From contig NZ_SMNA01000001.1 of the NCBI RefSeq assembly GCF_004353825.1, positions 248,001 to 312,000 of the forward strand: 64,000 bases of DNA, read 5' to 3'. A program made the position numbers and the translations under genes. The notes below the pieces were generated by a model. The model searched no databases. It was not told the DNA's origin and worked only from the letters and a program-made list of their open reading frames with translations. The stretch comes from Occultella glacieicola (GTDB lineage Bacteria > Actinomycetota > Actinomycetes > Actinomycetales > Beutenbergiaceae). Shown here in pieces: positions 8,167 to 16,503 of the stretch. Numbering within the stretch: position 1 is the first letter of the stretch; each line of letters opens with the position of its first letter.

Positions 8167-9291
8167 ATGGACGCAGTCGGGCAGCACGGCGGGCCGGTCC
8201 CCGGTTCACGCCGCGCCGAGGTCCTTGCGGCGGTGGCCGAACGCGGGATGATCCGCGTGACCGACCTCGCCCGCGAGCTCGGCGTCACCCCGGTCACCGT
8301 GCGCCGGGACGTCGCCGAGCTCGCCGAGGCCGGACTGGTCCGCCGCGTCCACGGCGGGGCAACGGCGATCGACGGCGGCTCGGCGGCCTCGTCGCGGCGC
8401 GCGTCCGCCTCGGCTCGACAGGCGTCGGCGGTCGGCGGCACGGTCGGCATGCTCGTGCCCTCGCTCGACTACTACTGGCCGGACGTCGCCCGCGGGGTCG
8501 AGGAGGAGGCCCGGGCGCTCGGTATGCGGATGACGTTGCGCGGCTCGGTCTACGAGGCCACGGACGAGCGCGCCGACGTGCAGCGGCTCATCGAGGCGGG
8601 CGCCTCCGGGCTGCTCCTCGCGCCGACGCTCACCGGGATGGGCGGGGAACTGATGCGGGCGTGGCTCGCCGAGACCGACGTGCCGGTCGTGCTCATGGAG
8701 CGCAACGCCGTCGTCGGCGACGAACGGCGAGCCGTGGAGTCCGTGATCACCGACCACCACGGCGGCATCGCGATGGCGGTGCACCACTTCACCAGCCTCG
8801 GTCACCGCCGGATCGGCGTGGCCCTCAGTCGGCACTCCCCGCACGCCGGTCAGCTCCACGCCGGCTGGCACGCCGCCTGCACCGAGCTCGGGCTCGGCAC
8901 CGCCGACGTGGTGGACGTGTCCATGCCGGACCGGCCCGATCCCGGCTTCGCCGCCGGCATCGAGGCCGTCGTGGACGCCGTGCTGGAGACCGGGACCACG
9001 GCGCTGATCGTGCACTCCGACCCCGAGGCGCTTCGGGTGGTACAGCGGGCCGCGGAGCGGGGCCTGCGCGTGCCCGGCGACCTCTCGGTGCTCGCCTATG
9101 ACGACCAGGTGGCGCCGCTGGCGACGCCGGCACTGTCGGCCGTACGCCCGCCGCGGCGGACGATCGGGCGCACCGCGATCGCGCTGCTGACGGCCCGGCT
9201 GGCCGACCCGGGCCGGCCGGTGCACCGGGTACAGGTCAGTCCGACCCTCAAGGTGCGCTCCTCCAGCGGCCCACCCCGCTCGGCGGCGTAG
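8167..9291 (+). CDS. Transcriptional regulator: DeoR-type HTH fused to LacI-type sugar-binding domain
   Basis: The 374-residue protein begins with a DeoR helix-turn-helix (MIRVTDLARELGVTPVTVRR followed by LAEAGLVRRVHGGA). After a short Ser/Ala-rich linker it continues with a periplasmic-binding-protein-like domain of the LacI/GalR kind: GTVGMLVPSLDYYWPDVARG, ITDHHGGIAMAVHHF, LGHRRIGV and LSVLAYDDQVAPLATP. DeoR proteins usually carry a sugar-phosphate sensor of a different fold, so this is a hybrid type that senses a free sugar. The ATG at 8167 follows GAAGGGG at good spacing. It faces the sugar operon across about 200 nt holding three repeats of a decamer, and probably represses that operon. 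Confidence 0.85.
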   Translation: MDAVGQHGGPVPGSRRAEVLAAVAERGMIRVTDLARELGVTPVTVRRDVAELAEAGLVRRVHGGATAIDGGSAASSRRASASARQASAVGGTVGMLVPSLDYYWPDVARGVEEEARALGMRMTLRGSVYEATDERADVQRLIEAGASGLLLAPTLTGMGGELMRAWLAETDVPVVLMERNAVVGDERRAVESVITDHHGGIAMAVHHFTSLGHRRIGVALSRHSPHAGQLHAGWHAACTELGLGTADVVDVSMPDRPDPGFAAGIEAVVDAVLETGTTALIVHSDPEALRVVQRAAERGLRVPGDLSVLAYDDQVAPLATPALSAVRPPRRTIGRTAIALLTARLADPGRPVHRVQVSPTLKVRSSSGPPRSAA

Positions 9292-9567
9292 CGGAGCCCG
9301 ACTGCCCCTGCCGGCCGAACCCGCGGGAACCCGCCCCTCCGGCCAGAACCGCCGTCGCCGAGGTCCATCCTCAAACGTTTCAACCGCGAGTTGAAGCATT
9401 TGAGAGTGGACGTCGGGCTCACGGAAGGGTGCGCACCGAGGCCCTGGACGACCTGTTCGCGAACCTGGGGTGAACAGCGATTGAACCCGGGATGACCGCT
9501 TGACCCCGGGGTCGCCGCAGGTGAGGCTCGGCCCGAGCGGCACCCGTCCGCTCGGTCTGGAGCGGTG
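9292..9567. other. Intergenic gap with one strong inverted repeat
   Basis: These 276 nt hold no credible gene. The only clear structure is the imperfect palindrome at 9370-9404, described separately. Confidence 0.6.
9370..9404. promoter_or_regulatory. 35-nt imperfect palindrome upstream of the APC permease
   Basis: Arms CTCAAACGTTTCAAC (9370-9384) and GTTGAAGCATTTGAG (9390-9404) match at 13 of 15 positions around a 5 nt centre CGCGA. It is AT-rich against the local background and lies about 165 nt before the permease ATG. It looks like an operator for a dimeric or tetrameric regulator; no cognate regulator gene is adjacent apart from the DeoR-LacI hybrid upstream. Confidence 0.45.
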
Positions 9568-10857
9568 ATGGGTACGGATTCCACGGGGGCCACGCCGCCC
9601 GCCCTCGAGCGCAGGCTCGGCACCGGTGACGCGATCCTGATCGGCCTGGCGTCGATGGTCGGCGCCGGCGTGTTCACCGTGTTCGCGCCGGCGGCGCAGG
9701 CCGCCGGGGCCGGGCTCCTCATCGGCCTGGGTATCGCGGCCGCCGTCGCGCTCGCGAACGCGACCTCCTCGGCCCAGCTGGCGGCGGTGTACCCGACCTC
9801 GGGCGGCACCTACGTCTACGGTCGCGAGCGGCTCGGGGCGTGGTGGGGCTTCGGTGCGGGCTGGGCGTTCGTGATCGGCAAGACCGCCAGTTGCGCCGCC
9901 ATGGCGCTCGCCGTCGCCGAGTACGCCGCGCCAGAGGCGTGGCGCAAGCCGGTCGCACTCGGGGCTGTGCTGGCGCTCGCAGCCCTCAACTACCGCGGGA
10001 TCACGAAGACCATGCGGGCCGCGCGGGTGATCGTCCTCGCGGTCCTCGCGGTGCTCGTCCTCATCCTGGCGGCCACGCTCGGCGCCGGCGACCCGGACCC
10101 GGCGCACCTCGACGGATGGGCGACGCCGTCCGCGGGCTGGTACGGCGTGCTCCAGTCCGCCGGCCTGCTGTTCTTCGCGTTCGCCGGCTACGCCCGGATC
10201 GCGACGCTCGGGGAGGAGGTCCGGGACCCCACCCACACCATCCCGCGGGCGATCCTCGGGGCGCTCGGGATCGCCGTCGGGTTGTATGCGCTCGTCGCGG
10301 TCGCGGTGTTGACCGTCCTGGGACCCGACGGCGTCGCCTCCTCGGTCGCGCCGCTCGCCGCCGCGGTGGGGGTCGGGCCGTGGGACTGGGCGGTGCCGCT
10401 CGTGCGCGCGGGCGCCGCCGTCGCGGCGCTCGGCGCCCTGCTGGCGCTGCTCACCGGGGTCGGCCGGACCACGCTGGCGATGGCCCGCCGCGACGACCTG
10501 CCCCGGTGGCTCGCCGCGGTCCATCCCGTCCACCGGGTGCCGCACCGCGCCGAGGCGGTACTTGCCGTCGTGGTGGGCGCGCTGGTGCTCACCGTGGACC
10601 TGCGGGAGGCGATCGGGTTCTCCTCGTTCGGGGTGCTGCTGTACTACCTGATCGCGAACCTGTCCGCCTGGACCCAGACCGGTGCCGACCGCCGCTACCC
10701 GCGATGGTTGCAGGGCCTGGGCATCGCCGGGTGCGCGGTCCTGGTGGCCACATTGCCGCCGGTCACGATCGCGGTCGGGGTGGGCGTGTTGGCCGTCGGC
10801 CTCGGCTACCGGCTGCTCCGGCGCCGGGTCCTCGGGCGATCACGGCGAGGCGCCTGA
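9568..10857 (+). CDS. APC family amino acid/amine permease
   Basis: This 429-residue integral membrane protein has about twelve helices and opens with the APC signature region GTGDAILIGLASMVGAGVF, where the G-x-G-x-F unwound helix 1 binds the substrate backbone. The segment TYVYGRERLGAWWGF also fits the superfamily. It should import an amino acid or amine by proton symport, or exchange it. The ATG at 9568 has GGAG five nt upstream; a GTG one codon earlier would leave too little space. The gene stands alone, so the substrate cannot be inferred. Confidence 0.85.
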   Translation: MGTDSTGATPPALERRLGTGDAILIGLASMVGAGVFTVFAPAAQAAGAGLLIGLGIAAAVALANATSSAQLAAVYPTSGGTYVYGRERLGAWWGFGAGWAFVIGKTASCAAMALAVAEYAAPEAWRKPVALGAVLALAALNYRGITKTMRAARVIVLAVLAVLVLILAATLGAGDPDPAHLDGWATPSAGWYGVLQSAGLLFFAFAGYARIATLGEEVRDPTHTIPRAILGALGIAVGLYALVAVAVLTVLGPDGVASSVAPLAAAVGVGPWDWAVPLVRAGAAVAALGALLALLTGVGRTTLAMARRDDLPRWLAAVHPVHRVPHRAEAVLAVVVGALVLTVDLREAIGFSSFGVLLYYLIANLSAWTQTGADRRYPRWLQGLGIAGCAVLVATLPPVTIAVGVGVLAVGLGYRLLRRRVLGRSRRGA

Positions 10858-11015
10858 CCCGGACCGCGTGCTCGTTCGGCCGGACCCAGCCCAGCGGCTC
10901 AGGCGCTCTGATGCGGCGCGGGGCGGCGAAGGTCCCTAGGGTGGGAGCCGAATGACCGGCTGACGGGACCCGCGGATCCTGGCAGTTGGGAGAGAACGAC
11001 CGCCGAGGAGCACCG

Positions 11016-12839
11016 ATGAGTTTCGACAACGTCCCGCCGCACCCCAGGGTGTCGGCGAGGATCGAGCCTGACGGTGCGGCCGAGGTGATCTTCGACGGTG
11101 TGCCCCACTACCTGCGCAGCGGCTCGCTGCCCGGAGCCCGTCGGGACATGACGGTCTACGTCGCGCAACGTGCCCGGGAGGTCCTCGGCCGGGCGGTGCT
11201 GGTGCACGTGAGCGAACCGGAGGGCCGCTTCGAGCTGGCTGTGCACCCGGACGGCAAGGTGGATGAGCGGCCGAGCCACGAGCCGGTGGGCGAGCCGGCG
11301 GCCGGTGCCGCCGACCCGGAGGCAACGGTGATGACCCGGTCCCGGCCGCCGGAAGTGCCGGCAGGGCAGGCGATGCCATCAGCGCCGGCGGGGCCGGAAG
11401 CGCCGTTCGTGCCCGAGCGTCCGTCGGAGCCGTCCGAGTCCGTGCGAGGGCCGGAGCAGCCGGCGGTCGACCCGGGCTCTGAGCCCGCGGTCGGACCGAG
11501 CGCGCCAGAGCCGCGTCCGGAGTCTGCGGTGGGACCGCAGGCGGCCGAGCCGCAGACGTTCTCGGCGCCGCAGGGGCAACCGGCCACGCCGGACCACTGG
11601 GCGCCGCCGCCGCGACCGGCTGCACCCGGGGTCGCGTCGCCCGGGGGTGCGGCGACGCTGCGTCCGGAGCAGGGGCCCGTCGCGCCGCAGTCGGTTCCCG
11701 TCGCGCACCGGACCCATCCCGGTCCGGCCGCCGGCCCGACGCACCCCACGACCGTGGTGCCGTTCCCTGCTCCGCAACAGCCGCCGTCGTCCATGCCGTC
11801 CTCCGTGCCATCTTCGGTGCCGCCACCGCCGCCGTCAGGGCCGCCGTTCTCACCGTCCCCGTCGGCGCCGAGCACCGCGGCGAATCCGGTGGGGCCAGGT
11901 GGTCCCGCGCCGACCCGGCGCGAACTGCGCGAGTCGTTCCTGACCCAGGAGCAGGTCGAGGCACCCGCCACCACCGGGCTGCGCGGAGTCCTCGCCCGCG
12001 CGGGCATCAAGACGGCGCCCAGCGCGTCCGAACGCTCCGAGCGGGCCGACCGCAACACCGTCTCCCAGCATTGGCCCGGAGTGCGCACGATCGCCGTCGT
12101 GAACGGCAAGGGCGGGGCGAACAAGACCCCCACCACGGCGTTGCTCGCCGCCGTGTTCGCCCGCAACTCGGGCGCGGCCACGCTCGCCTGGGACAACAAC
12201 GTCACCCGCGGCACGCTCGGCTGGCGCACGGATCAGGGCACTCACGAGGCGACCGTCCTGGACCTGCTGCCCGAGGTGGACAACCTGCTCTCCCCGGGCG
12301 CCAAGGCGGGGGACATCTCGCACTACGTGCACCACCAGGCCGCGGACAAGTACGACGTGCTCCGCTCGAACCCGAACCTGCTGTCCTCCGCGACCCGGAT
12401 CAGCGCCGCCGACGTGGACGCGATCCATGACGTGGCCGGGCGCTACTACCGGCTCGTGTTCGTCGACTCCGGGAACGACGAGTCGGCCGAGAACTGGCTC
12501 CGGATGATCGACAAGGCCGACCAGCTGGTGGTCGCCAGCATCGCCAAGCCCGAGCACGCCGAGGCCGGGGCGCTCCTGCTCGAGGAGCTCGTCGCCCGCG
12601 GGGGCCGGTCCGCCGACCTCGCCCGTGGCGCGGTGGTCGTGGTCTCCCAGGCCCGGGAGAAGGATCACAAACCCGCGGCCGTCGACATCGCGAAGGGCTT
12701 CGGCGGCTGGGTCCGCGAGACGGTCACGATCCCGTACGACCGGGCCATGGTGGAGTCGGTGCTGCGCTTCGACGCACTCGCGCCGGCCACCCAGCGCGCG
12801 TGGCTGCGCGCCGGGGCGGCCGTGGCGTCAGGCCTGTAG
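11016..12839 (+). CDS. ParA/MinD-like ATPase with Pro-rich N-terminal region and atypical Walker A
   Basis: The 607-residue protein has three parts. Residues 1 to about 85 form a compact acidic domain of unknown function. Residues about 85-300 are low-complexity Pro/Ala/Gly/Ser and probably disordered. The last 260 residues are a ParA/MinD/SRP-type deviant Walker ATPase. Its P-loop reads VVNGKGGANKTPTT, keeping the signature Lys and the P-loop Lys-Thr but with AN in place of the usual VG. A Walker B-like YRLVFVDSGND and the strand DQLVVASIAKPEH follow. Similar layouts occur in actinobacterial secretion- or septum-linked ATPases such as EspI, but no type VII genes are near. A GAGGAG sits 5 nt before the ATG. 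Confidence 0.7.
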   Translation: MSFDNVPPHPRVSARIEPDGAAEVIFDGVPHYLRSGSLPGARRDMTVYVAQRAREVLGRAVLVHVSEPEGRFELAVHPDGKVDERPSHEPVGEPAAGAADPEATVMTRSRPPEVPAGQAMPSAPAGPEAPFVPERPSEPSESVRGPEQPAVDPGSEPAVGPSAPEPRPESAVGPQAAEPQTFSAPQGQPATPDHWAPPPRPAAPGVASPGGAATLRPEQGPVAPQSVPVAHRTHPGPAAGPTHPTTVVPFPAPQQPPSSMPSSVPSSVPPPPPSGPPFSPSPSAPSTAANPVGPGGPAPTRRELRESFLTQEQVEAPATTGLRGVLARAGIKTAPSASERSERADRNTVSQHWPGVRTIAVVNGKGGANKTPTTALLAAVFARNSGAATLAWDNNVTRGTLGWRTDQGTHEATVLDLLPEVDNLLSPGAKAGDISHYVHHQAADKYDVLRSNPNLLSSATRISAADVDAIHDVAGRYYRLVFVDSGNDESAENWLRMIDKADQLVVASIAKPEHAEAGALLLEELVARGGRSADLARGAVVVVSQAREKDHKPAAVDIAKGFGGWVRETVTIPYDRAMVESVLRFDALAPATQRAWLRAGAAVASGL

Positions 12840-12863
12840 GCGGGCCCACCGTGCACGGCAACC

Positions 12864-12883
12864 ACCCGACGGCGGGGGTCGGG
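12864..12883. terminator. Possible bidirectional hairpin between convergent genes
   Basis: CCCGAC (12865-12870) pairs with GTCGGG (12878-12883) over a 7 nt loop. It sits in the 48 nt gap between the stops of two convergent genes. The stem is short and there is no U-tract, so this is a weak call. Confidence 0.3.
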
Positions 12884-12887
12884 CTCC

Positions 12888-13697
12888 TCAGGTGAGGTGG
12901 TCGTGGTCGCCGCGCACCCAGGCGATGTGCCGGTCCGCGCTGCGGCGCAGGACCGCCCGGGCGTCGGTGTCGATGCGGTTGTCGAAGTTGCCGATGAGCC
13001 GGTCGAACGTGAGCGCCTCCAGCGTGCTCGTGACCCGTTCCACGACCGCGCCCGAGAGTGGGATCTTGTTCGGATAGCTGCGCAGGAACCCGATCGAGGT
13101 GCGGTCCGGGTTCGGGAACACCGAGTCCCCGGTGAGCAGGACCCCGCGCCCGTCGGCGCCGTCGGACCAGAGGGCCACCGCGCTTCCGGCGAAGTGGCCG
13201 CCGACCTGGTGCAGCGCGAGCGCGTGCGTGATCGCATGCCGGCCGGACCAGAACTCGATCCGCTCGTCGGTGCGACCGAGCCACTGCGCGTCCGCCTCGT
13301 TGACCAGGACCGGAGCGTCCAGGGCCCGGGCCCACTCGACCTGCACCCCGAACATGTGCGGGTGGCTCGCCGCGACCGCCAGGACCGGGCCGCGCTCGCG
13401 GACCCGCGTCACCGTGGCCTCGTCCAGGTAGCCGGTGGGGTCCCAGAGCAGCGAGCCCTGGGGCGTGGTGACCAGTTGTGCGGTCTGCCCGATGCCCACG
13501 CTCGGGTCGGTCGTGACGCTGACCAGCCCGGGCTCGGTCTCGGTCCAGGTCAGGTGCTGGCCGGCGGCGGCCAGCTCGGCGAGGCTGGTCCAGTGCTGGC
13601 CGTCGGCCGGCACCCACTGGCGCTCGTCCGCGCAGATGGGGCAGACCTCGGGGGTCGGCTCGTCGTACTCGACCGCGCACGTCCCGCAGATCACCAT
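12888..13697 (-). CDS. MBL-fold metallohydrolase with N-terminal zinc ribbon
   Basis: The 269-residue protein starts with two C-x2-C pairs (CGTC and CPIC, about 16 residues apart), a small zinc ribbon. A metallo-beta-lactamase-like domain follows. The usual HxHxDH metal motif is reduced to SHPHMFG, while later ligands are recognisable: HQVGGHFAGSA and the bridging Asp in LTGDSVFP. The C-terminal WVRGDHDHLT adds further potential ligands. Proteins of this build are annotated as glyoxalase-II-like hydrolases, but the substrate is unknown and the incomplete first motif may mean a single metal site. The ATG at 13697 keeps the zinc ribbon. It is divergent from the LysE-type exporter gene, and both could share a regulatory region. 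Confidence 0.7.
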   Translation of the reverse strand: MVICGTCAVEYDEPTPEVCPICADERQWVPADGQHWTSLAELAAAGQHLTWTETEPGLVSVTTDPSVGIGQTAQLVTTPQGSLLWDPTGYLDEATVTRVRERGPVLAVAASHPHMFGVQVEWARALDAPVLVNEADAQWLGRTDERIEFWSGRHAITHALALHQVGGHFAGSAVALWSDGADGRGVLLTGDSVFPNPDRTSIGFLRSYPNKIPLSGAVVERVTSTLEALTFDRLIGNFDNRIDTDARAVLRRSADRHIAWVRGDHDHLT

Positions 13698-13748
13698 GGC
13701 GTTCCTCTTCCGATCGGGACCGGCCTTCCGCTCGTGATCGGGCCGATC

Positions 13749-13754
13749 TACTCT
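13749..13754 (+). promoter_or_regulatory. -10 box TACTCT of a leaderless promoter
   Basis: TACTCT is followed by TGCCCG and the GTG start codon at 13761. No ribosome binding site precedes the start. Confidence 0.45.
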
Positions 13755-13760
13755 TGCCCG

Positions 13761-14405
13761 GTGGTGACCACGACCGCGGTTCTCGGCATGGCCCTGGTGG
13801 CACTCGGCATGGTACTCACGCCGGGTCCGAACATGATCTACCTCGTCTCGCGCAGCGTCGGGCAGGGGTGGCGGGCCGGCATGGTGTCTCTCGCCGGGAC
13901 GATGGCCGGGTTCGTGGTCTACATGACGATGGCCAACGTGGGGCTGTCCGCGGTGTTCCTCCTGGTGCCCGGCCTGTTCGTCGCCGTGAAGGTGGTCGGC
14001 GCCGCATACCTGCTCCACCTGGCCTGGCGGACGCTGCGCCCGGGCGGGCGTACCCCGTTCGAGACGGTGGCACTGCCGAGGGACTCCCGGGCGAAGCTGT
14101 TCCGGATGGGTCTGGTCACGAACCTGCTGAACCCCAAGGCGGCGATCATGTACCTGGCGCTCATCCCGCAGTTCGTCGACCCCGCCCGTGGTGGCGCGAT
14201 GGCGCAGGGCTTCCTGCTGGGGGGCGTGCAGATCACGGTCAGCGCGCTCGTGAACGCCGGGATCGTGCTCGCAGCCGGCGGCATCGCGGCGTTCCTCGCC
14301 GGCCGGCCGCGGTGGATGGCGTGGCAGCGCCGGGTGACCGGCACCCTGCTGGGGGCGGTCGGGGTGAGGCTCGCCCTGGACGCACCGGCACCCGCGCACG
14401 CCTGA
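13761..14405 (+). CDS. LysE/RhtB family amino acid exporter
   Basis: The 214-residue membrane protein has about six helices and the family signature LTPGPNMIYLVSRSVGQGW near the N-terminus, where the T-P-G-P-N motif lies at the end of helix 1. A second conserved stretch, LVTNLLNPKAAIMYLALIPQ, is typical of RhtB/LysE proteins. These export amino acids or derivatives (Lys, homoserine, Thr, Leu) by proton antiport. The GTG at 13761 is supported by the leaderless promoter geometry and by the position of the first helix. A degenerate repeat begins right at its stop codon. Confidence 0.85.
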   Translation: MVTTTAVLGMALVALGMVLTPGPNMIYLVSRSVGQGWRAGMVSLAGTMAGFVVYMTMANVGLSAVFLLVPGLFVAVKVVGAAYLLHLAWRTLRPGGRTPFETVALPRDSRAKLFRMGLVTNLLNPKAAIMYLALIPQFVDPARGGAMAQGFLLGGVQITVSALVNAGIVLAAGGIAAFLAGRPRWMAWQRRVTGTLLGAVGVRLALDAPAPAHA

Positions 14406-14483
14406 ACCGGCCCGCCTGAACCGGCCAACACAGCCCTGAACCGCCCTGCACCGGCCAGAACCGGCCTGAAACGGTCCTGTACG
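14401..14483. repeat. Degenerate direct repeats of CCTGAACCGGCC
   Basis: About six imperfect copies of a 10-12 nt unit (CCTGAACCGGCC, CCTGAACCGCCC, CCAGAACCGGCC, CCTGAAACGGTC) begin at the stop codon of the LysE gene. The unit includes TGA, so early copies supply the stop itself. Confidence 0.55.
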
Positions 14484-14549
14484 CCGCGACCGGCGACGGG
14501 ACGTGCCCGACTCCTGAGACGCGAATGCTCACGGTCCGGCCATTGTGTG

Positions 14550-14555
14550 TAGCCT
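14550..14555 (+). promoter_or_regulatory. Putative -10 box TAGCCT for the ABC importer operon
   Basis: TGTG-TAGCCT lies 33 nt before the ATG of the binding-protein gene, leaving a short untranslated leader that contains GAAAGG as ribosome binding site. No good -35 is seen. Confidence 0.35.
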
Positions 14556-14588
14556 CGATGCGATCGTCGGTGGCGAAAGGATCCCCCC

Positions 14589-15581
14589 ATGAAGCGTTCA
14601 TCACACCTGGCGGCAGGCGCCACGCTCGCCGCCTCCGCGCTCGTCCTGGCCGCGTGCGGCAACGGTGACGGCGGTGGTGACGACGGCGGCGACGGGGCCC
14701 AGGACTCCTACTCCATCGGCATCACGCAGATCGTCTCGCACCCGTCCCTGGACGCCGCCCGGGAGGGCTTCAAGGCGGCCCTCGCCGACGCGGGTCTCGA
14801 GGTGACCTACGACGAGCAGAACGCGCAGGGCGACCAGGCCACCGCGACCTCGATCGCGACCACGTTCGCCAGCGCGGACCACGACCTGATCCTGGCCGTC
14901 GCCACACCCACCGCACAGGCGACCGCCCAGGCGATCACGGACGTGCCGATCCTGATCACGGCCGTCACCGACCCGCTCGAGGCAGGCCTCGTGGACAGCT
15001 GGGAGGCACCCGGCGGGAACCTCACCGGGACCAGCGACCTGAACCCGGTCGAGGAGCAGCTCGGCCTGATCCAGGACCTGGCGCCGGATGCGCAGAGCGT
15101 CGGCATCGTGTACAGCTCCGGCGAGGTGAACTCCGAGATCCAGGTGGCGCTCGCGCAGGAGGCGGCGGAGGCCCTGGGCCTGACCGTCGAGGTCGCGACG
15201 GTGACCAACTCCGGTGAGGTGCAGCAGGCGGCGGACTCCCTCGACGTGGACGCCTACTACGTGCCGACGGACAACACCGTCGTCTCCGCGCTGGAGTCGC
15301 TGCTGCAGGTCGCGGAGTCCCGCTCGGTCCCGGTGATCGCCGCGGAGGGCGACAGCGTGGAGCGCGGCGCGCTGGCCACCTACGGTCTCGACTACACCGA
15401 ACTCGGGTACCAGACCGGCGAGATGGCCGTGCAGATCCTCACCGAGGGCGCGGACCCGGCGCAGATGCCGATCGAGACCCAGACCGAGCTCTCCCTGGTG
15501 ATCAACACGGCCGCGGCGGAGCGGATGGGCGTGGAGGTCCCGGCCGAGCTCCTCGAGTCCGCGGACACCGTCGTCGAGTGA
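14589..15581 (+). CDS. ABC transporter substrate-binding lipoprotein, TrpX-like
   Basis: The 330-residue protein has a signal peptide with lipobox LVLAAC (Cys 23) followed by a Gly/Asp linker. The mature domain opens with SIGITQIVSHPSLDAAREGF and contains ITAVTDPLEAGLV, GIVYSSGEVNS, ADSLDVDAYYVPTDNTVVSA and ATYGLDYTELGYQTG. These are hallmarks of the ABC_sub_bind family (PF04392), which includes tryptophan-binding TrpX. It forms an operon with a permease and an ATPase, completing a three-gene importer. Ligands in this family include aromatic amino acids; the ligand here is not certain. Confidence 0.85.
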   Translation: MKRSSHLAAGATLAASALVLAACGNGDGGGDDGGDGAQDSYSIGITQIVSHPSLDAAREGFKAALADAGLEVTYDEQNAQGDQATATSIATTFASADHDLILAVATPTAQATAQAITDVPILITAVTDPLEAGLVDSWEAPGGNLTGTSDLNPVEEQLGLIQDLAPDAQSVGIVYSSGEVNSEIQVALAQEAAEALGLTVEVATVTNSGEVQQAADSLDVDAYYVPTDNTVVSALESLLQVAESRSVPVIAAEGDSVERGALATYGLDYTELGYQTGEMAVQILTEGADPAQMPIETQTELSLVINTAAAERMGVEVPAELLESADTVVE

Positions 15582-15591
15582 CGAACCCGTC

Positions 15592-16503
15592 ATGACCGGC
15601 GCGGTCGAACTGGGCCTCATCTACGCCGTGATGGCGCTGGGGGTGTACCTCACCTTCCGCATCCTCGACTTCCCCGACCTCACCGTCGACGGGAGCTTCA
15701 CGGCCGGCGGGGCGACGGCTGCGATCCTGATCGTCAACGGCGTGAACCCGTTCGCGGCGACCGCCGCCGGAGCCGCCGCCGGCCTGGTGGCGGGCACGAT
15801 CACGGGGCTGCTGCACACCAAGGGCGGCATCAACCCGCTGCTCGCCGGGATCCTGACCCAGATCGGGCTGTACTCGATCAACCTGCGGATCATGGACGGC
15901 GCGAACGTGCCGCTGCTGCGCCAGGAGACCCTGATCACGCCGCTGCGGGACGCCGAGGTGCTCGGCACCTGGGTCTCGATCCTGATCTTCGCGGCGCTCG
16001 CCCTGGTGATCAAGGTGGTGATGGACTGGTTCCTGAACACCGACCTCGGGCTCGCGATCCAGGCCACCGGGGACAACCCGGCGATGATCCGCAGCTTCGG
16101 GGTGAACACGCACCGCACGAAGATCCTCGGGCTGGCGCTGTCCAACGGACTCGTGGCCCTGTGCGGCGCGCTGATCGCCCAGTACCAGGGCTTCGCGGAC
16201 ATCTCGATGGGCATCGGACTCATCATCGCGGGGCTCGCGTCGGTGATCCTCGGGCAGGCGATCATCCCGCCCCGGATCATCGTGGTCGCCACCGCGGCCG
16301 TGATCGCGGGCTCGGTCCTGTACCGGGTCGCGATCCAGATCGCGCTGGAGGTCGGGCTCGACCCCAACGACATGAAGCTCGTCTCGGCCGTGCTCGTGGT
16401 GCTCGCGCTCGTGCTGCCGAAATGGTCCGTGCTGCGCCGGGTGCCCTCGATCCGGTCCATCCGCCGCTCCGCTGCGGTCGAGCCGACGGCGGGTGATCGG
16501 TGA
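15592..16503 (+). CDS. ABC transporter permease, TrpY-like
   Basis: The 303-residue permease belongs to the BPD_transp_2 type (branched-chain amino acid / ribose style) with about eight to nine helices. Typical stretches are [15 protein letters not shown] near the N-terminus, [20 protein letters not shown] in the middle and [20 protein letters not shown] as the cytoplasmic coupling region. It begins 10 nt after the binding-protein gene and its stop overlaps the ATPase start (TGATG). It forms the membrane channel of the importer. Confidence 0.85.
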   Translation: MTGAVELGLIYAVMALGVYLTFRILDFPDLTVDGSFTAGGATAAILIVNGVNPFAATAAGAAAGLVAGTITGLLHTKGGINPLLAGILTQIGLYSINLRIMDGANVPLLRQETLITPLRDAEVLGTWVSILIFAALALVIKVVMDWFLNTDLGLAIQATGDNPAMIRSFGVNTHRTKILGLALSNGLVALCGALIAQYQGFADISMGIGLIIAGLASVILGQAIIPPRIIVVATAAVIAGSVLYRVAIQIALEVGLDPNDMKLVSAVLVVLALVLPKWSVLRRVPSIRSIRRSAAVEPTAGDR

